Shown here: positions 1 to 11,800 of the stretch, piece by piece
How the letters are laid out: every line of letters begins with the position of its first letter
Numbering within the stretch: the stretch's first letter is position 1
Source: Berberis thunbergii
Taxonomy: Eukaryota; Streptophyta; Magnoliopsida; Ranunculales; Berberidaceae
DNA: 64,000 nucleotides
Direction of reading: 5' to 3'
Assembly: GCA_003290165.1 (NCBI GenBank)
Contig: QNQO01000672.1
Span: 310,001-374,000 of the forward strand
Program-made: the position numbers and the translations under genes
The notes under the pieces: generated by a model
What the model was told of the DNA's origin: nothing
The model's input: the letters and a program-made list of their open reading frames with translations, nothing else
Database searches by the model: none

Positions 1-125
1 GGGCTAAAAAGGCCTCGTATTAGAGTGTACGCTCACGATACGATACTGTCCGCTTTGGGATCCACAGGTCTGTTGGGCACCAAGCCTTACCCTCCCCCTT
101 AGGTCCTCCCACACGAGGGTCTTCA
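1..125 (-). repeat. Possible reverse-strand TRIM/LTR end fragment
   Basis: The stretch near 40-62 reads as the reverse complement of the motif gcccagagcggacaatattg, which lies near the end of both LTRs of the TRIM at 14250-14884. It may be the edge of a related element in the opposite orientation that continues left of the window. Nothing coding is seen. The call rests on this short match only. Confidence 0.3.
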
Positions 126-164
126 AAACATATCTAACTCGCTTAAGTGGTGACCTAACTTCTG

Positions 165-1750
165 TCAACTTGTGCAACGACATGATGGCTGAGGAAGTGC
201 GAGTCTAGTCAGCGTTTGTACGCCTGATGATGATTGTTCGCCAAGGGATCATTACTTTCTCCAATAGAAAATGATCGCCGAACTTACAGGTAATCCTAGG
301 AATTTCACGACTGATGATGACGACTTCAGGTGTTCGAAGCTTAGTTCGTTGCGCACGGGTAACGACGGTTGAAGAAGTGGGAGTCTAATCAGCACTTGCA
401 CGCCTGATGGCGAGGACTCGCCAAGGGATCATTGCTCTCCAACACGATGATTGTCGAACTTACAAGGTAAGCCTATTCAGTTAGCGACTGATGACGACGA
501 CTTCTGGTGCCCAAAGCTTAGTCCAATGATGTGGGCAACGACGGGCGAGGAAGTGGGAGTCTAGTTAGCCCTTGCACGCTTGATAATGACGACTCGCCAA
601 GGGATCATTGCTCTCCAACAGACAATCATCGCCAAACTTACCAGGTAAGCCTAGTTAGTTCGCGATTGATGATGGCGGCTTCTGGTGCCCAAAGCCTAGT
701 CCACTGCGCACAAGCAATGACAGCCGATGAAGTGGGAGTCTGGTCAGCGCTTGCATGCCTGATGACAACGACTCGCCAAGGGATCATTGCTCTCCAACAA
801 ACGATGATCGCTGAACTTATCAGGTAAGCATAGTCAGTTTGCGACTGATGACAATAGCTTCTGGTGCCTAGTCTACTACACGCGGGCAACGACGACCGAG
901 GAAGTGGGAGTCTAGTCAGTGCTTGCGTGCCTGATGACGACGACTTGCTAATGGATCATTGCTTTCTAACAGACAATGATTGCCGAACTTACCAGGTAAG
1001 CCTAGTTAGTTCATGATTGATGACGACGACTTTTGGTGCCCAAAGCCTAGTCCGCTGCACGCGGGCAACGATGCCCGAGAAAGTGAGAGTCTTGTCAATG
1101 CTTGCATGCCTGATGACGACGACTTGCCAAGGGATCATTGCTGTCCAACAGACAATGATTGCCGAACTTACCATGTAAGCTTAGTTAGTTTGCGACTGAT
1201 GATGACGACTTCTGGTGCCCAAAGCCTATCCATTGTGTGAGGGCAACAACGGCCGAGGAAGTGGGAGTCTAGTTAGCACTTGCACGCCTGATGACGATGA
1301 CTCTCCAAGGGATCATTGTTCTCCAATAGACAATTATCGCCGAACTTACCAAGTAAGCTTAGTCAGTTTGCGACTAATGATGAAGACTTCTGGTACCCAA
1401 AGCCTAGTCTGGTACACGCGGGCAGTGATGGCTGAGAAAGTGGGAGTCTAGTCAGCGTTCACTCACCTGATGACGACGACTCACCAAAGGATCATTGCTC
1501 TCCAACAGACAATGATCGCCGAACTTACTAGGTAAATCTAGTCAGCGCTCGCCAGCTTTGAGACGACGACTTGCCAATGGACCATTGCTCTCCAACATCA
1601 ATGATCGTGAAACGAGCTCAATCAGTCCACAACTGATGACAACTGCTTTAGGTACCCAACTTCTAGTCCGTCGCGTGCAGATTGTGTCGATCAGTGAAGC
1701 CAATGTCTCCTCAAAATTCTTACGCGCGACGACGACGACCCGCTAAGCGA
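165..1750. repeat. Tandem array of ~178-bp repeats, about nine units
   Basis: The landmark gggatcatt(g) recurs at 245, 425, 601, 780, 952, 1131, 1309 and 1488, with a half-spaced variant at 1578. Spacings are 172-180 bp. Each unit also carries a block like ggaagtgggagtctagtcag, a GATGACGACGA-rich block and a block like cgaacttaccaggtaagc. Units differ by scattered substitutions and small indels, so the array is not freshly amplified. Short open frames across it are by-products of the repeat. It lies just beyond the 3' end of the antisense gene at 1917-3735, inside what looks like the 3' part of a Tat-like LTR element, where tandem repeats are known to occur in this lineage. Confidence 0.9.
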
Positions 1751-1916
1751 TTAATTCACAAACCAGAATGGTCAGCCAGTAAACAATAGTAACCAAAAAT
1801 GTTCAGCGACGATAGAACTCAACTGACAAAAACATTCATTCTACCCAACAGTACTGATTTTACGATCTACAAAGCGTATAAAGAAAACTCAACAGTAAAT
1901 GACAAAACAATATTTT

Positions 1917-3735
1917 CATAAATAATAAATGTGTTTTTCGTCTTTCAGCTTGCCCTGCAGAGCCAGAACCTTCTCCTAGAGAGATGGGTCCAAAACAGCC
2001 CTCCTATAACGAGCGAAGTCAAGATCAACACTAGGATGCTCTTCTCTGATAAGCTCCAAAAGCTACAATCTACCCCAAATAACCTCTGACGATATCAGCG
2101 GTCGTTGTCTCGACATATCAAAGTCCACCATATTAACCAAGGCGGAATAGTGCGAACGCTCTTCGGATAGTAAGCGCTCTGCCTCGCGAAAATGTCGATG
2201 CCCCTCATCGACTTCAACCTCCAGCTGCCGCCATTCGTCAACCCATTTTGTCCACAGCCACATCCAAGCATTCCAACTCGACCCGAGTCCATCCCAGTTC
2301 AGCAAGGGTAGAGGCCAAATCCGACTTGGCCAACCTCAGTTGGCATCTTATGCCAGCAAACTCCATTTTGGAAGCAGAAACAGTGCTCTTCACGGCCCCT
2401 AAGTTTGTAGCAATACTTGCATTTTCCAGTTGACCAATCAGGGAGTATACTCGGCAGAGAGCATACGAATACGACCCTCGTAGGTCCGTGAAGGCTTTCT
2501 TCAGTACAAGGACTCCCCCACGAGCTTCGGGATGCAGCATGACAGGACTGTAGGACCCAAGGGCACGAATATCTGCCTCGGACTCATGACGCCGTGAAAC
2601 GTCAATGCAAGGACTAATGTTTTTCTCTCCCTCTAAGTCAACGAGGAGGATAACAACATCAAGCAAAAGACGTCAACCATTTGAAACAATGGTCTGAACA
2701 AAACGCGACTGCCCAAGGACATAGACCGTAAGATTAAAAGGCTGCCTCCTTCTCGGAACAACAACAGAACGCATGTTCACCTCCAATTCTGCTACCCTGG
2801 TTTGTCTAGGCATAACCAGACTTATCTTCCTTGTACAACGACTGATAACCCCTTCAATCGACAAACCCAGTGTAGCAAGATTGTCGTGAGAACACCATAG
2901 CAGCCCACTATGCACAACGTTGCCTGGCATGATGACCTCCTCAACGGATGTTGGGGGAGGTTGATGAACTCCCTTTCTATTCGTCTCTCCTCCTTAGTGA
3001 GAGTCGGAACTGCAAGCTTCCCTGAAAAAAGAAAATGACATCAAACTAGCATCATGTCTAGGATCAGAAAAACAAGTCAGCGACTAAGAAACTTACGGAG
3101 GTTAAACTGGAAGTATCTTGGGATCCTACGACTCAGTGTCATCCCCAACTAAATGTAAACAAGCAGGGAAAGTTAGTACGCAAAGGTCCCTAGCATCCAA
3201 CTGAGCGGTGGTCATGTGATGGATTACCGCTGGAGTCAAGCGAAAGCCGGTGTCATGCGCCCTTAGAAGAATCACAATCAAAACCTTGAACCCCTTCGGA
3301 ACCATTTGAGTCGGAGGCATACGAAGAGTTAGAAAGAAGCGTCAGACGTCATCCGACACTAGAAATTGGAGCCCTTACTCGAACATGCCATGATGGAAAC
3401 TTATATACCCCTGCGGGGGTGTAGTCGGAGCCAAGTCACCAAACGCAGGAACGATTTCCAGATCCCCGAGAATACGGTACAGACTTCTAAGCCTGATCAA
3501 TTGAAATTAATCGACCAGACTACCTTCGAAGAGCTTGAGGCAAGTGAATGACAACATATCCTTAGAAGAAAGTTCAACATTTTCTGTCATTGTTAAGAGG
3601 GACAAATCAAACTTCACAGCACCACGATCATATGAAGAAATTACACAAATGAGAACTGAAGAAATCTTCCTTAAAACATTGAATATTCATAGAGAAGAAA
3701 AACCGTACCTTTTCTCCTTGAGCTTGAGCAGTCAT
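1917..3735 (-). pseudogene. Antisense Transposase_28-like gene of a Tat-like LTR element, decayed, with one intron
   Basis: On the minus strand a start at 3735 opens a protein of roughly 580 residues, read through several frameshifts and stops and ending at a TGA at 1917-1919. Exon 1 (to 3097) shows a PAG..SFHHGMFE-like block and then QMVPKGFKVLIVILLRA. The intron is 3022-3096, with GTAAGT donor and TTTTTTCAG acceptor. Exon 2 begins KLAVPTLTKEE, continues with VIMPGNVVHSGLLW, and ends in a charged, probably coiled-coil tail. The same blocks and an intron at the same place occur in the antisense gene of element A (34290-34891 plus 44985-45133). The arrangement resembles the plant Transposase_28 family (Pfam PF04195, 'putative gypsy type transposon'). 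The gene stops just upstream of the LTR at 3858, opposite in direction to it. Function is unknown and this copy is broken. The family name comes from remembered motifs, not from a search. Confidence 0.65.
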
Positions 3736-3857
3736 GTAATAATAAGTGTTGTGCACTGCTCGAGACAACGCTTTGGGCTCAATCATCACTATGGTACAAT
3801 TGCTTTTTAAAGAGTCAATGAACTGACTAAACGCCCCACTCACTCGGGAGGAATAGC

Positions 3858-4539
3858 TGATGAACAATGAAATGGTTCAAAATCTACGCCGTACAAATTT
3901 CATGATGATCTCGAGAAAATAGAGGCCCCAACGCTAGTCCAACACTGATCCAGCCCATGCAGTTCTGAACCCGCCCAATGCAGTCCGCTAGAAAGACCCG
4001 AATTCTTATAGCTCGCTAGGCCCACGTGTCTCACAACTATTCTAAATACTGGTAAGCCCTGCTAAATGCAAGTATCTTGAGGATACGCTTCGGACGGACA
4101 ATTACAACAACTATTTGCTTCCAACTATGAAGTCGATTCTAGAGTATATGTCACATAAAAAGACTTCTACCTATAGACCACTCTCAGAATGATAACTATT
4201 TCTGACGTATCTAGGAGCGCATGGTTAATAGAGAAACTTCCCTTCACAACACAACTCCTAATTACAGAAGGATCTCCACGCATATCTTCTTTCCTAAACT
4301 ACGCAATCAATGGCCTGGTCGAACCAAGACTCATGCAAGATAAATAAGACACGAGATTAGTAAGCTAAGGTACGCTACAAATTATCTGTTTACAACATTA
4401 TACTTTCCTTAGATCTCTGTCTGACTTTAGCATCGGAGTGTCATCGGCCACCACAATGATGGTCTGTGACCCACGTGCATTCCTTATGCAGGTCAACAGG
4501 TTCACTGGTCAAGATCAAAGCAGGGTGCAAAAAATGACT
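3858..4539 (+). mobile_element. 3' LTR of a Tat/Ogre-like Ty3/gypsy element (diverged relative of element A)
   Basis: About 680 bp align along their full length, with many differences, to the LTRs of element A (31196-31828 and 45392-46061). Shared blocks include gatgatctcgag, ggccccaacg/ggccccagcg, agtccaacactgatcc, the TATA-like ataaataagacacgag and the terminal gcaaaaaatgact. A purine-rich tract resembling the one before the 3' LTR of A (ctcgggaggaatagctga here) lies just upstream, so this is read as a 3' LTR. The element body then extends left through the antisense gene and tandem array and off the window. Exact ends are uncertain by a few bases. Confidence 0.7.
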
Positions 4540-5624
4540 GCATCACTTATCATCTTTGCTTAAAAATCAAATGGATATGGAAAGCCTTGTCTTATCTTCC
4601 CTGCCTTTTCTCTTCTCTTCTCTTACATCTTCGTTATGCAAAATCTTCAAATCAGATATTAGTGAATGGAACAAATGAATTAATCATTTAGATCCAGATA
4701 TAGAATAGTAAGGAGCCTAAAATCAAACCGTTTGTCTTGCTTTGTGATTTTCCTTACATGAGTGTGGGGTTTGGGGCAGATGGGATCCTCTTGTAATAAA
4801 CTAGAGAAATGATTGAGGAGCTTCTTTTCCATCTTTACTGGATTGGTTTTGGATCGTTTAACTTTAATGAACTAGTGTTAATAGAAAAGAGTATTAAAAG
4901 GGTTTTTTTTTTTAGGATCCATCTTTTTTTATTTATTACTTATATGAGACAAGTTTCTTTTACTCGCTTATCAAACCTATGAATGGATCGATCCATGACT
5001 TATTTTCGACTATGACCAATCTGGTCAGGCTACAAACGTGTTTTTTGTCATAACCAACCAGGAGATGTTGTTCACCTTTATTTTCGATGCCAAGTCACAT
5101 CTAGATTTTGGTTGAGATCCAATCTTCCTATTGATTGGCTTAGACCCAGTTTCAATCCGGCCTTTGTGATGGAATGCTTCCAGTTTATATGGCAAACAAC
5201 CAAGTTCCATCTGGGCAAGAGAGAAGAAACAATTGCCCAAAGTATAGGACAAGTTTTGGAGAGTACAATGGCGGAACGTTTTGTTGAGGCAACATTGATT
5301 GTTATCCTGGCTCGACAGTGGACATCTGGTTTCCTATTAAGTGACTCGGCTAATCTGATTTAGGTTATTTAGGGTGATGATTCTATCTCTTTCCCTTCTT
5401 TTGGTTTTGTATGGGCTTGACGGCCAATTATTAGTAATATTAGACGTCTACTTCTTTTGCTACCATCATGATTTTGTAAGTTTGTAGGTAAGGATCTTAA
5501 TATTGAGGCCCATCTCTTCGCTCAGATGGCTGACCGTACTATTTGTAATCAAACTTAAGTATTTTATTTTAATGCATGACCTTAAAAAATAAAAAATGGA
5601 TGAGTTAAAGAAAAGAAAGAGGTC
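4540..5624. other. Intergenic, no gene recognised
   Basis: AT-rich sequence between the LTR and the rbcS promoter. The open frame at 5112-5363 has no motif I recognise and no supporting splice or codon pattern. The last few hundred bases probably include distal promoter sequence of rbcS gene 1. Confidence 0.6.
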
Positions 5625-5828
5625 GCCACGTGGCACACAATGAGAGAGTCCCTAATTTTAATACTCCAATCATCCAATGTTGCCCTCCATTATGAGGTCA
5701 TTAAATGGTAATGCCATCCAATGACCCAAGCTCCTCAATACACCCAAGATATTCAATTTTAGACCAGTGGATTGAGAAACAGAGGAAGAGATAAGGGGTG
5801 TGTGAGTGTATATATACATGTATATAAA
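5625..5828 (+). promoter_or_regulatory. Light-responsive promoter of rbcS gene 1 (G-box, I-box, TATA)
   Basis: A perfect palindromic G-box GCCACGTGGC lies at 5625-5634, an I-box GATAAG at 5790-5795, CCAAT motifs near 5667 and 5673, and a TATA box TATATAAA at 5821-5828, about 60 bp before the ATG. G-box plus I-box upstream of TATA is the standard arrangement of light-regulated rbcS promoters. Here the two boxes are some 155 bp apart, with the I-box close to the TATA box. Transcription probably starts near 5850-5860. Confidence 0.75.
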
Positions 5829-5886
5829 GAGCGGTTGAGAGACCAAAGGACACACAATAAGAATATATTTAGCAAAGAAGAGAGAA

Positions 5887-8800
5887 ATGGCATCCATGGC
5901 ATCTGCTACTGTTGTTGCATCCATTGGCCATGCCTCTCCAGCTCAAGCGAGCATGGTGGCACCATTCTCTGGTCTCAAGTCACTCGCTTCTTTCCCCATT
6001 ACCCGCAAGGATAACACTGATATCATTTCCTTCGCTAACAACGGTGGCAGGGTCAGGTGCATGCAGGTATAACAACATTAACACCACAACCATACTTTTC
6101 ATCATTTCATTTTAGTGCTCATATAGTATGAATAATGTATACTGGTAGCAATTAGAACATGATCTTTAATATTTAGACCTCACGATATTGCAAACCCTGT
6201 TACAATTAAAAGCCTGCTAGAACATACTTACAAATTCTAGCAATTATCACTCTGAAGGAGTACTTGTTTTGCATCTTAGTCAATTGTTTATAAATCTCAA
6301 ATTTAAAAAAAAACACCTAATATTTCACTAAATTCATACCAGTAAGAATAGTGTTGGGGATGAGTTTTATTTTTATTTTCTTCAATTGTTATTTTACATA
6401 TTGCCGGCTTTCAATCTTTTAAGAGTATCACAATTGCAAATACCATTCATGAATATCAAATTAGGCATTATCAATCAAATTATGGCATTTGGTGATGACA
6501 GCGGGTTAAACTCGACATTTGATAATTTAATGTAAGGGTGCATGAATTAGTTGTGACACTTTTAGGTAGCTACTGACTTTTCTTTGATTTATCTCTTGCC
6601 GTTTGTTGTTTGGTTTGGTTGGGCAGCATCCTTGCTGACTTGAGTTCAATCTTTGACATTGTTTTCTGAAATATGTTTCATTTTACCAACTTCATAGTTG
6701 ATTTTATAGTGAACAATTGAGCATCCACAGTAGTTGATAGAATACCAGACAAAAGAATTGATTTGTGTGTATTTCGTTGTCCTTTTCTTATTCCATTCTC
6801 CTGTTTATATACAAACTAATCCAGAGAATATTGTGAGAGAATATTCACAATATAATCTGGTAACTTCCTTAAAACTATTAAACAATCTTGACTCAATAAG
6901 CAACATTCCTAATACAAATATTTAGTTCTTAATCATACAATATAGAATATTCTTAATATATTCTCAATACCCCCCCCCTCAAGTTGGAGCATGGAGATCC
7001 CGTATGCCCAACTTGCGAAGTAGATACTCATATTGTCGTTTGCCCAACGCTTTTGTGAAAATGTCAGCGAGTTGCTCATTGGACGGGAAAAGGTTGGATT
7101 GATATTTCCGGCAACAATGTCATCACGGACAAAGTGACAATCGACCTCAATGTGTTTTGTTCGTTCATGAAATACGAGATTTTGAGATATATGGAGAGTC
7201 GCCTGACTATCACAATGAAGAGACATGGGACGTGTATAAGGCATCCCGAGGCTAGCTAAAATAGCTTTTAGCCATTTCAACTCACATGTAGTCATAGCCA
7301 TAGACCGGTATTCCGCTTCTGCGGAGGAACGAGATATTGTATGTTGCTTCTTCGTCTTCCAAGATACTGGCGAGTTCCGAAGAAACACTAACCACCCTGT
7401 GAGGGACCGCCTAGTCAATGGGCATCCGGCCCAGTCAGCATCACACCACTCATGTAACTGCATGTCACACTTACTACTCAAATGTATACATTGACCCGGA
7501 TTACCTTTTAAGTACCGGACCACCCGCAAAGCCGCTTCCCAGTGGTCTGCCCGAGGACGTTGCATAAATTGAGATAAAACATGAACACTATAAGATAATT
7601 CGGGTCGAGTAAAACACAAATAAATTAGCCGCCCCACCAAGCGACGGTAAGGCTCTGGATCAGCGAGCTCTTGACTCGTAGACAAGGCGAGTCGGTGATT
7701 CTGTTCCAGTGGCACCGCCGCGGGCCTTGCCCCTAGCAATCCGGCCTCAGAAATGATGTCAAGCGCGTATTTGCGTTGACAAAGTACAAACCCATCTAGT
7801 CCGCGTGCCACTTCTACCCCCAAGAAATACTTTAAATGACCCAGATTTTTCATGTGGAAACAAGCACTGAGGTAACCCTTGAATGTCTGTATATCCACCG
7901 AATTACGCCCAGAGATGATAAGGTCGTCGACATAAACAAGGACACTGAGTTGAACCACACCTCTCTGTAGAGTAAACAAACAATAATATGAATAAGATTG
8001 CTGAAAACCATAATTCTTCAAAGCAGTTGACAATTTAACGAACCAGCACCGGGGTGCCCGCTTCAACCCATATAATGATTTCCTAAGCTTGCACACCTTC
8101 CTGGAAGTCCCCACCTGAAAACCGGGTGGTAACTTCATGTATACCTCTTCTGTAAGGTCACCATGTAGAAATGCATTATGAACATCCATCTGATGGACTT
8201 CCCAATTCATGGCAGCTGCAACAGCAAGAAAGACCCTCACTGTAACCATCTTAGCTACTGGAGCAAATGTCTCTGTATAATCAATTCCTTCAATTTGATG
8301 ATTTTCAAGAATAACCAGCCGAGCCTTCAATCGCTCAATGGTACCATCAGAATTATACTTGATCTTGTATACCCACTTGCATCCTAGAGTTTTCTTTCAA
8401 GGTGGCAATTCTGCTACAACCCAGGTTTCATTAATCTCAAGGGCCTCAATTTCTCGACGCATGGCATCCCGCCAACGACTGTCTTTCACGACCTCAGAAT
8501 AGCACACAGGTTCCCGATTTGTTGTCAAGGCTGCAAGAAAATGTCTATGTCGCATAGAAAAATTATCACAATTCACATAATGTGCTATAGGATAGGGTGT
8601 ACCTGAGGAATGCCGTGGTACGAGTGAAGCGGATACGGATGGACTCATTTTCCGAATGGTATGAGTAACATAATCACGGAGTCGTACCGAGGCTTGCCTT
8701 CTGCGTTGACCCCTGCCCAACACATCTTCCTGATTTGCGTCCGGATTGTCCTCCTGGTTCACACAAATCGGCTGCCCAGCAGCCTCATCCGACTGTACAA

Positions 8801-11800
8801 ACGCCTCGGCACCAGCATTTGCCCCATCCTCGGCATATGCAGACTGCCCAGCAGCCCTATTTGGCTGAACAAATTCCTCGACACATGCCGGCTGACCAGC
8901 AGCCCCATCCGGCTGTACAAACCCCTCGGCACCCCCCTCAAAACAGGCGTAGATGTCTCCTCAAAGTCCTCGAGAACCGCCTCGATATTAGGCAGACCAT
9001 CATGGTCGAAATTAAAATTATCTGCAAAGGAAAAAACTCCTTCCGAGAATACAACATTACGAGAAACAAAGAAATCTCGTTTCTCCAAGTCATACAAACG
9101 CCACCCCTTTTTTCCATAAGGGTATCCAACAAAGACGCACCTTCGACTTCTACTGGCAAACTTATCCCCCGTCTGCACATGCGCATAACACAGGGACCCA
9201 AAAATGCGCAAATGATCGTAAGTGGGCGAGCTGCCATATAGGACACTATAAGGTGTTTTCCCATTCAAGACCAAGGAGGGAGTCCTATTTATCAAATATC
9301 CAGCCGTCAACACACATTCTCCCCAAAACTCAATAGGAAGAGAACCCTGAAAACGCAGCGCCCGAGCTACGTTCAAAATATGTTGGTGTTTCCGTTTAAC
9401 CCGCCCATTCTGTTGAGGTGTTCCCACACAAGATGTTTGAAAAACAATCCCATGATCAAGAAAATATTGTCTCAGGCAAGTGAATTCAGTGCCATTATCA
9501 CTCCGCAAAATTTTTACCTCTTTATCAAGTTGTCTCTTAACCATCGAGAAAAACATTTGAAGAGTGTGAGAGACCTCTTTCTTATCAACAAGTAAGTAAA
9601 TCCATACAGCATGGGAAAAATCATCAACAATGGTCAAAAAATAAGAAGCACCACAAGAAGAAGTTGTTCTATAAGGTCCCCATAAATCAGTGTGAATAAG
9701 TTTAGAAATAGTCGAAGCTTGATGTTCACTAACAGGAAACTTATCTCTACTTTGCTTTGCCCTCTGGCAGACGTCACAGTTTTTATTCAAGCGATTTTTC
9801 TTTTCACTAAAACTTACTTCGGGAACTAACTTTGTTACCTGCAGAGATGGATGACCCAGTCGTTGGTGCCATAGATCAAGAGACACCACACTATTGGCCT
9901 TTATTGCGTGAATCTGTGGCAGCCCCCGGAAGTAATATAGTCCATCGCGTCGTTCACCCGCACCAATCAACATCCTCGAAGTGCGGTCCTGTATAACACA
10001 CAGATCATTAGTGAATTGGACAAAGCAGTTATAGTGATCAATCAATTGCGACACAGAGATTAAATTGCAACTTAGCCCTGGCACATAAAGAACATTTTGC
10101 AAATAGAAATTTCTCTCAAGAAGGATCGTCCCCTCTTTAGTGGCGATAGCGCTACTCCCATCTGGCAATCCCACGGGACATTGAGCAATCTCCCTTAAGT
10201 CACGGAGATCCCCGATCGTACCAGTCATGTGATTCGAAGCTCCCGTGTCAATAATCCAAGGCTTACCAATCATCTTATTGGTCGTTGTGAATTTTGACCC
10301 GCCCAGCATCTGAAGAAGTGTCTGCCACTGGGTGGTAATTAGCCCAGGCAGTGGAGATGCATTTGTCTCAGTCACTCCTACCCCTGAAGAACCTGTCTGA
10401 GCAGTGTTGGCACCGCCAGCCATGAACGATATTCAAAGAGAAATCTCGAACCGCCGTAGAAAGAATCAAAGCTGTATTCACGATAGCCACAGAAGATAAA
10501 CTCTACCTTTGTTTTTTTTTTTTTTTTTACTTAAACAGGAACATAAACAAGAACCAGAGAGAGGTTCTGAGGTTTCTTCTTCGATCAGGTTCAATGATTC
10601 GATAAGAGGTTTCGATCACAGCGAGAGGTTCCTCGATCAGGTTCTTCGATCAGGTTGAGCGAGAGAAAAAAACACAGCGAATCACAGCGAAGAGGTTCCT
10701 CATGGTTTCTACTTTGTCAACAGCCCTTCTACCGTAGAGAAGAAGAGGCCGACCTGAGAGGAGAGACAAATCACAGCGAGAGGTTCTTCAATCAGGTTCG
10801 ATCAAACATAAACCAGAGAGGAGGAGATTTCTTCTTCGATCAGTGTACAACCCTGAGGTTCAAAACTGCTTCGATCAGTGTTCAAATCGCAAGGGTTCAA
10901 ATCACACACCCACCTGCTTCGTCTTCTTCGATCAGAGCTTCTCCAAAATCTCCACACTTCTTACACAGTATCTTCGATCAGGGGTTCAATCAGAGGGTTC
11001 CTTCTTATTCGATCAGGGGTTCAATCAGAGGGTTCCTTCTTCAATCAGAGTTCCTTCTTGATCAGGTCGGAGGTTCAATCAGAGGGTCAATCAGAGGTTC
11101 AATATGAGTTGGGCAACACACATCCTCCCTTTAGGGGTTCGATCAGCGGTTCGATCAGAGGTTCGATCAGCCGATCTTTCTTCTTCTTCTTCGTTCCTTC
11201 TTATTCGAAGAAGGATCATTGATGCCCTTTGAGACTGCACTCCGAGGTTACAAGGCCCAGTTAGAGGAAGATCCAATCGTTCCAATCGTACAAAGGTACA
11301 TTTCCTCCCTTTATGATACTCTTCGCTCTGATACCATGATAGAATACCAGACAAAATAATTGATTTGTGTGTATTTTGTTGTCCTTTTCTTATTCCATTC
11401 TCCTGTTTATATACAAACTAATCCAGAGAATATTGTGAGAGAATATTCACAATATAATCTGCTAACTTCCTTAAAACTATTATACAATCTTGACTCAATA
11501 AGCAACATTCCTAATACAAATGTTTAGTTCCTAATCATACAATATAGAATATTCTCAATATATTCTCAATAGTAGTCGTCGTCTTATGATCTATATGAAA
11601 TAAGGGCGATCTCCACAATTTTACTTCAAAAGTAAAAGAATGCAGCTGTGTAAAAGTTTACGTTTACAAGGGATGCAGGCCACACTGCATCAAGAGTTGA
11701 TAAGTTTTCGAAAATACTCATTGACCTCCCGCCAGCAGTTGCATTTTAAAAAAATTGTATTAAAATAAGAGGAATTAATGCATTTGGTGCATACACAAAT

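Larger units (their letters stand above)
6735..11571 (-). mobile_element. Ty1/copia LTR retrotransposon, complete in outline but dead, inside rbcS intron 1
   Basis: The element is 4837 bp with 235-bp LTRs (6735-6969 and 11337-11571), flanked by a perfect 5-bp target duplication GTAGT (6730-6734 and 11572-11576). It lies antisense to rbcS. The order 5'-to-3' on the minus strand is LTR, initiator-tRNA-Met primer site, repeat-rich leader, protease-integrase-RT-RNase H, polypurine tract (G run complementary to 6970-6978), LTR. Integrase before RT defines copia. The LTRs differ at seven positions by eye (about 3 %), so the insertion is not very recent. No gag is recognisable. Confidence 0.95.

Noticed and set aside
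165..1750. Centromere satellite array or CRISPR
   Set aside because: Unit length fits a centromeric satellite, but the array is short, next to an LTR and near expressed-type genes. Units are contiguous without spacers, so it is not CRISPR.
5112..5363. Protein-coding gene upstream of rbcS
   Set aside because: 83-codon frame without recognisable motif, splice sites or start context; likely chance.
10655..11222. Coding genes on the + strand in the copia leader
   Set aside because: Several overlapping frames are open because of short GATCAG-type repeats; they have no known motif.
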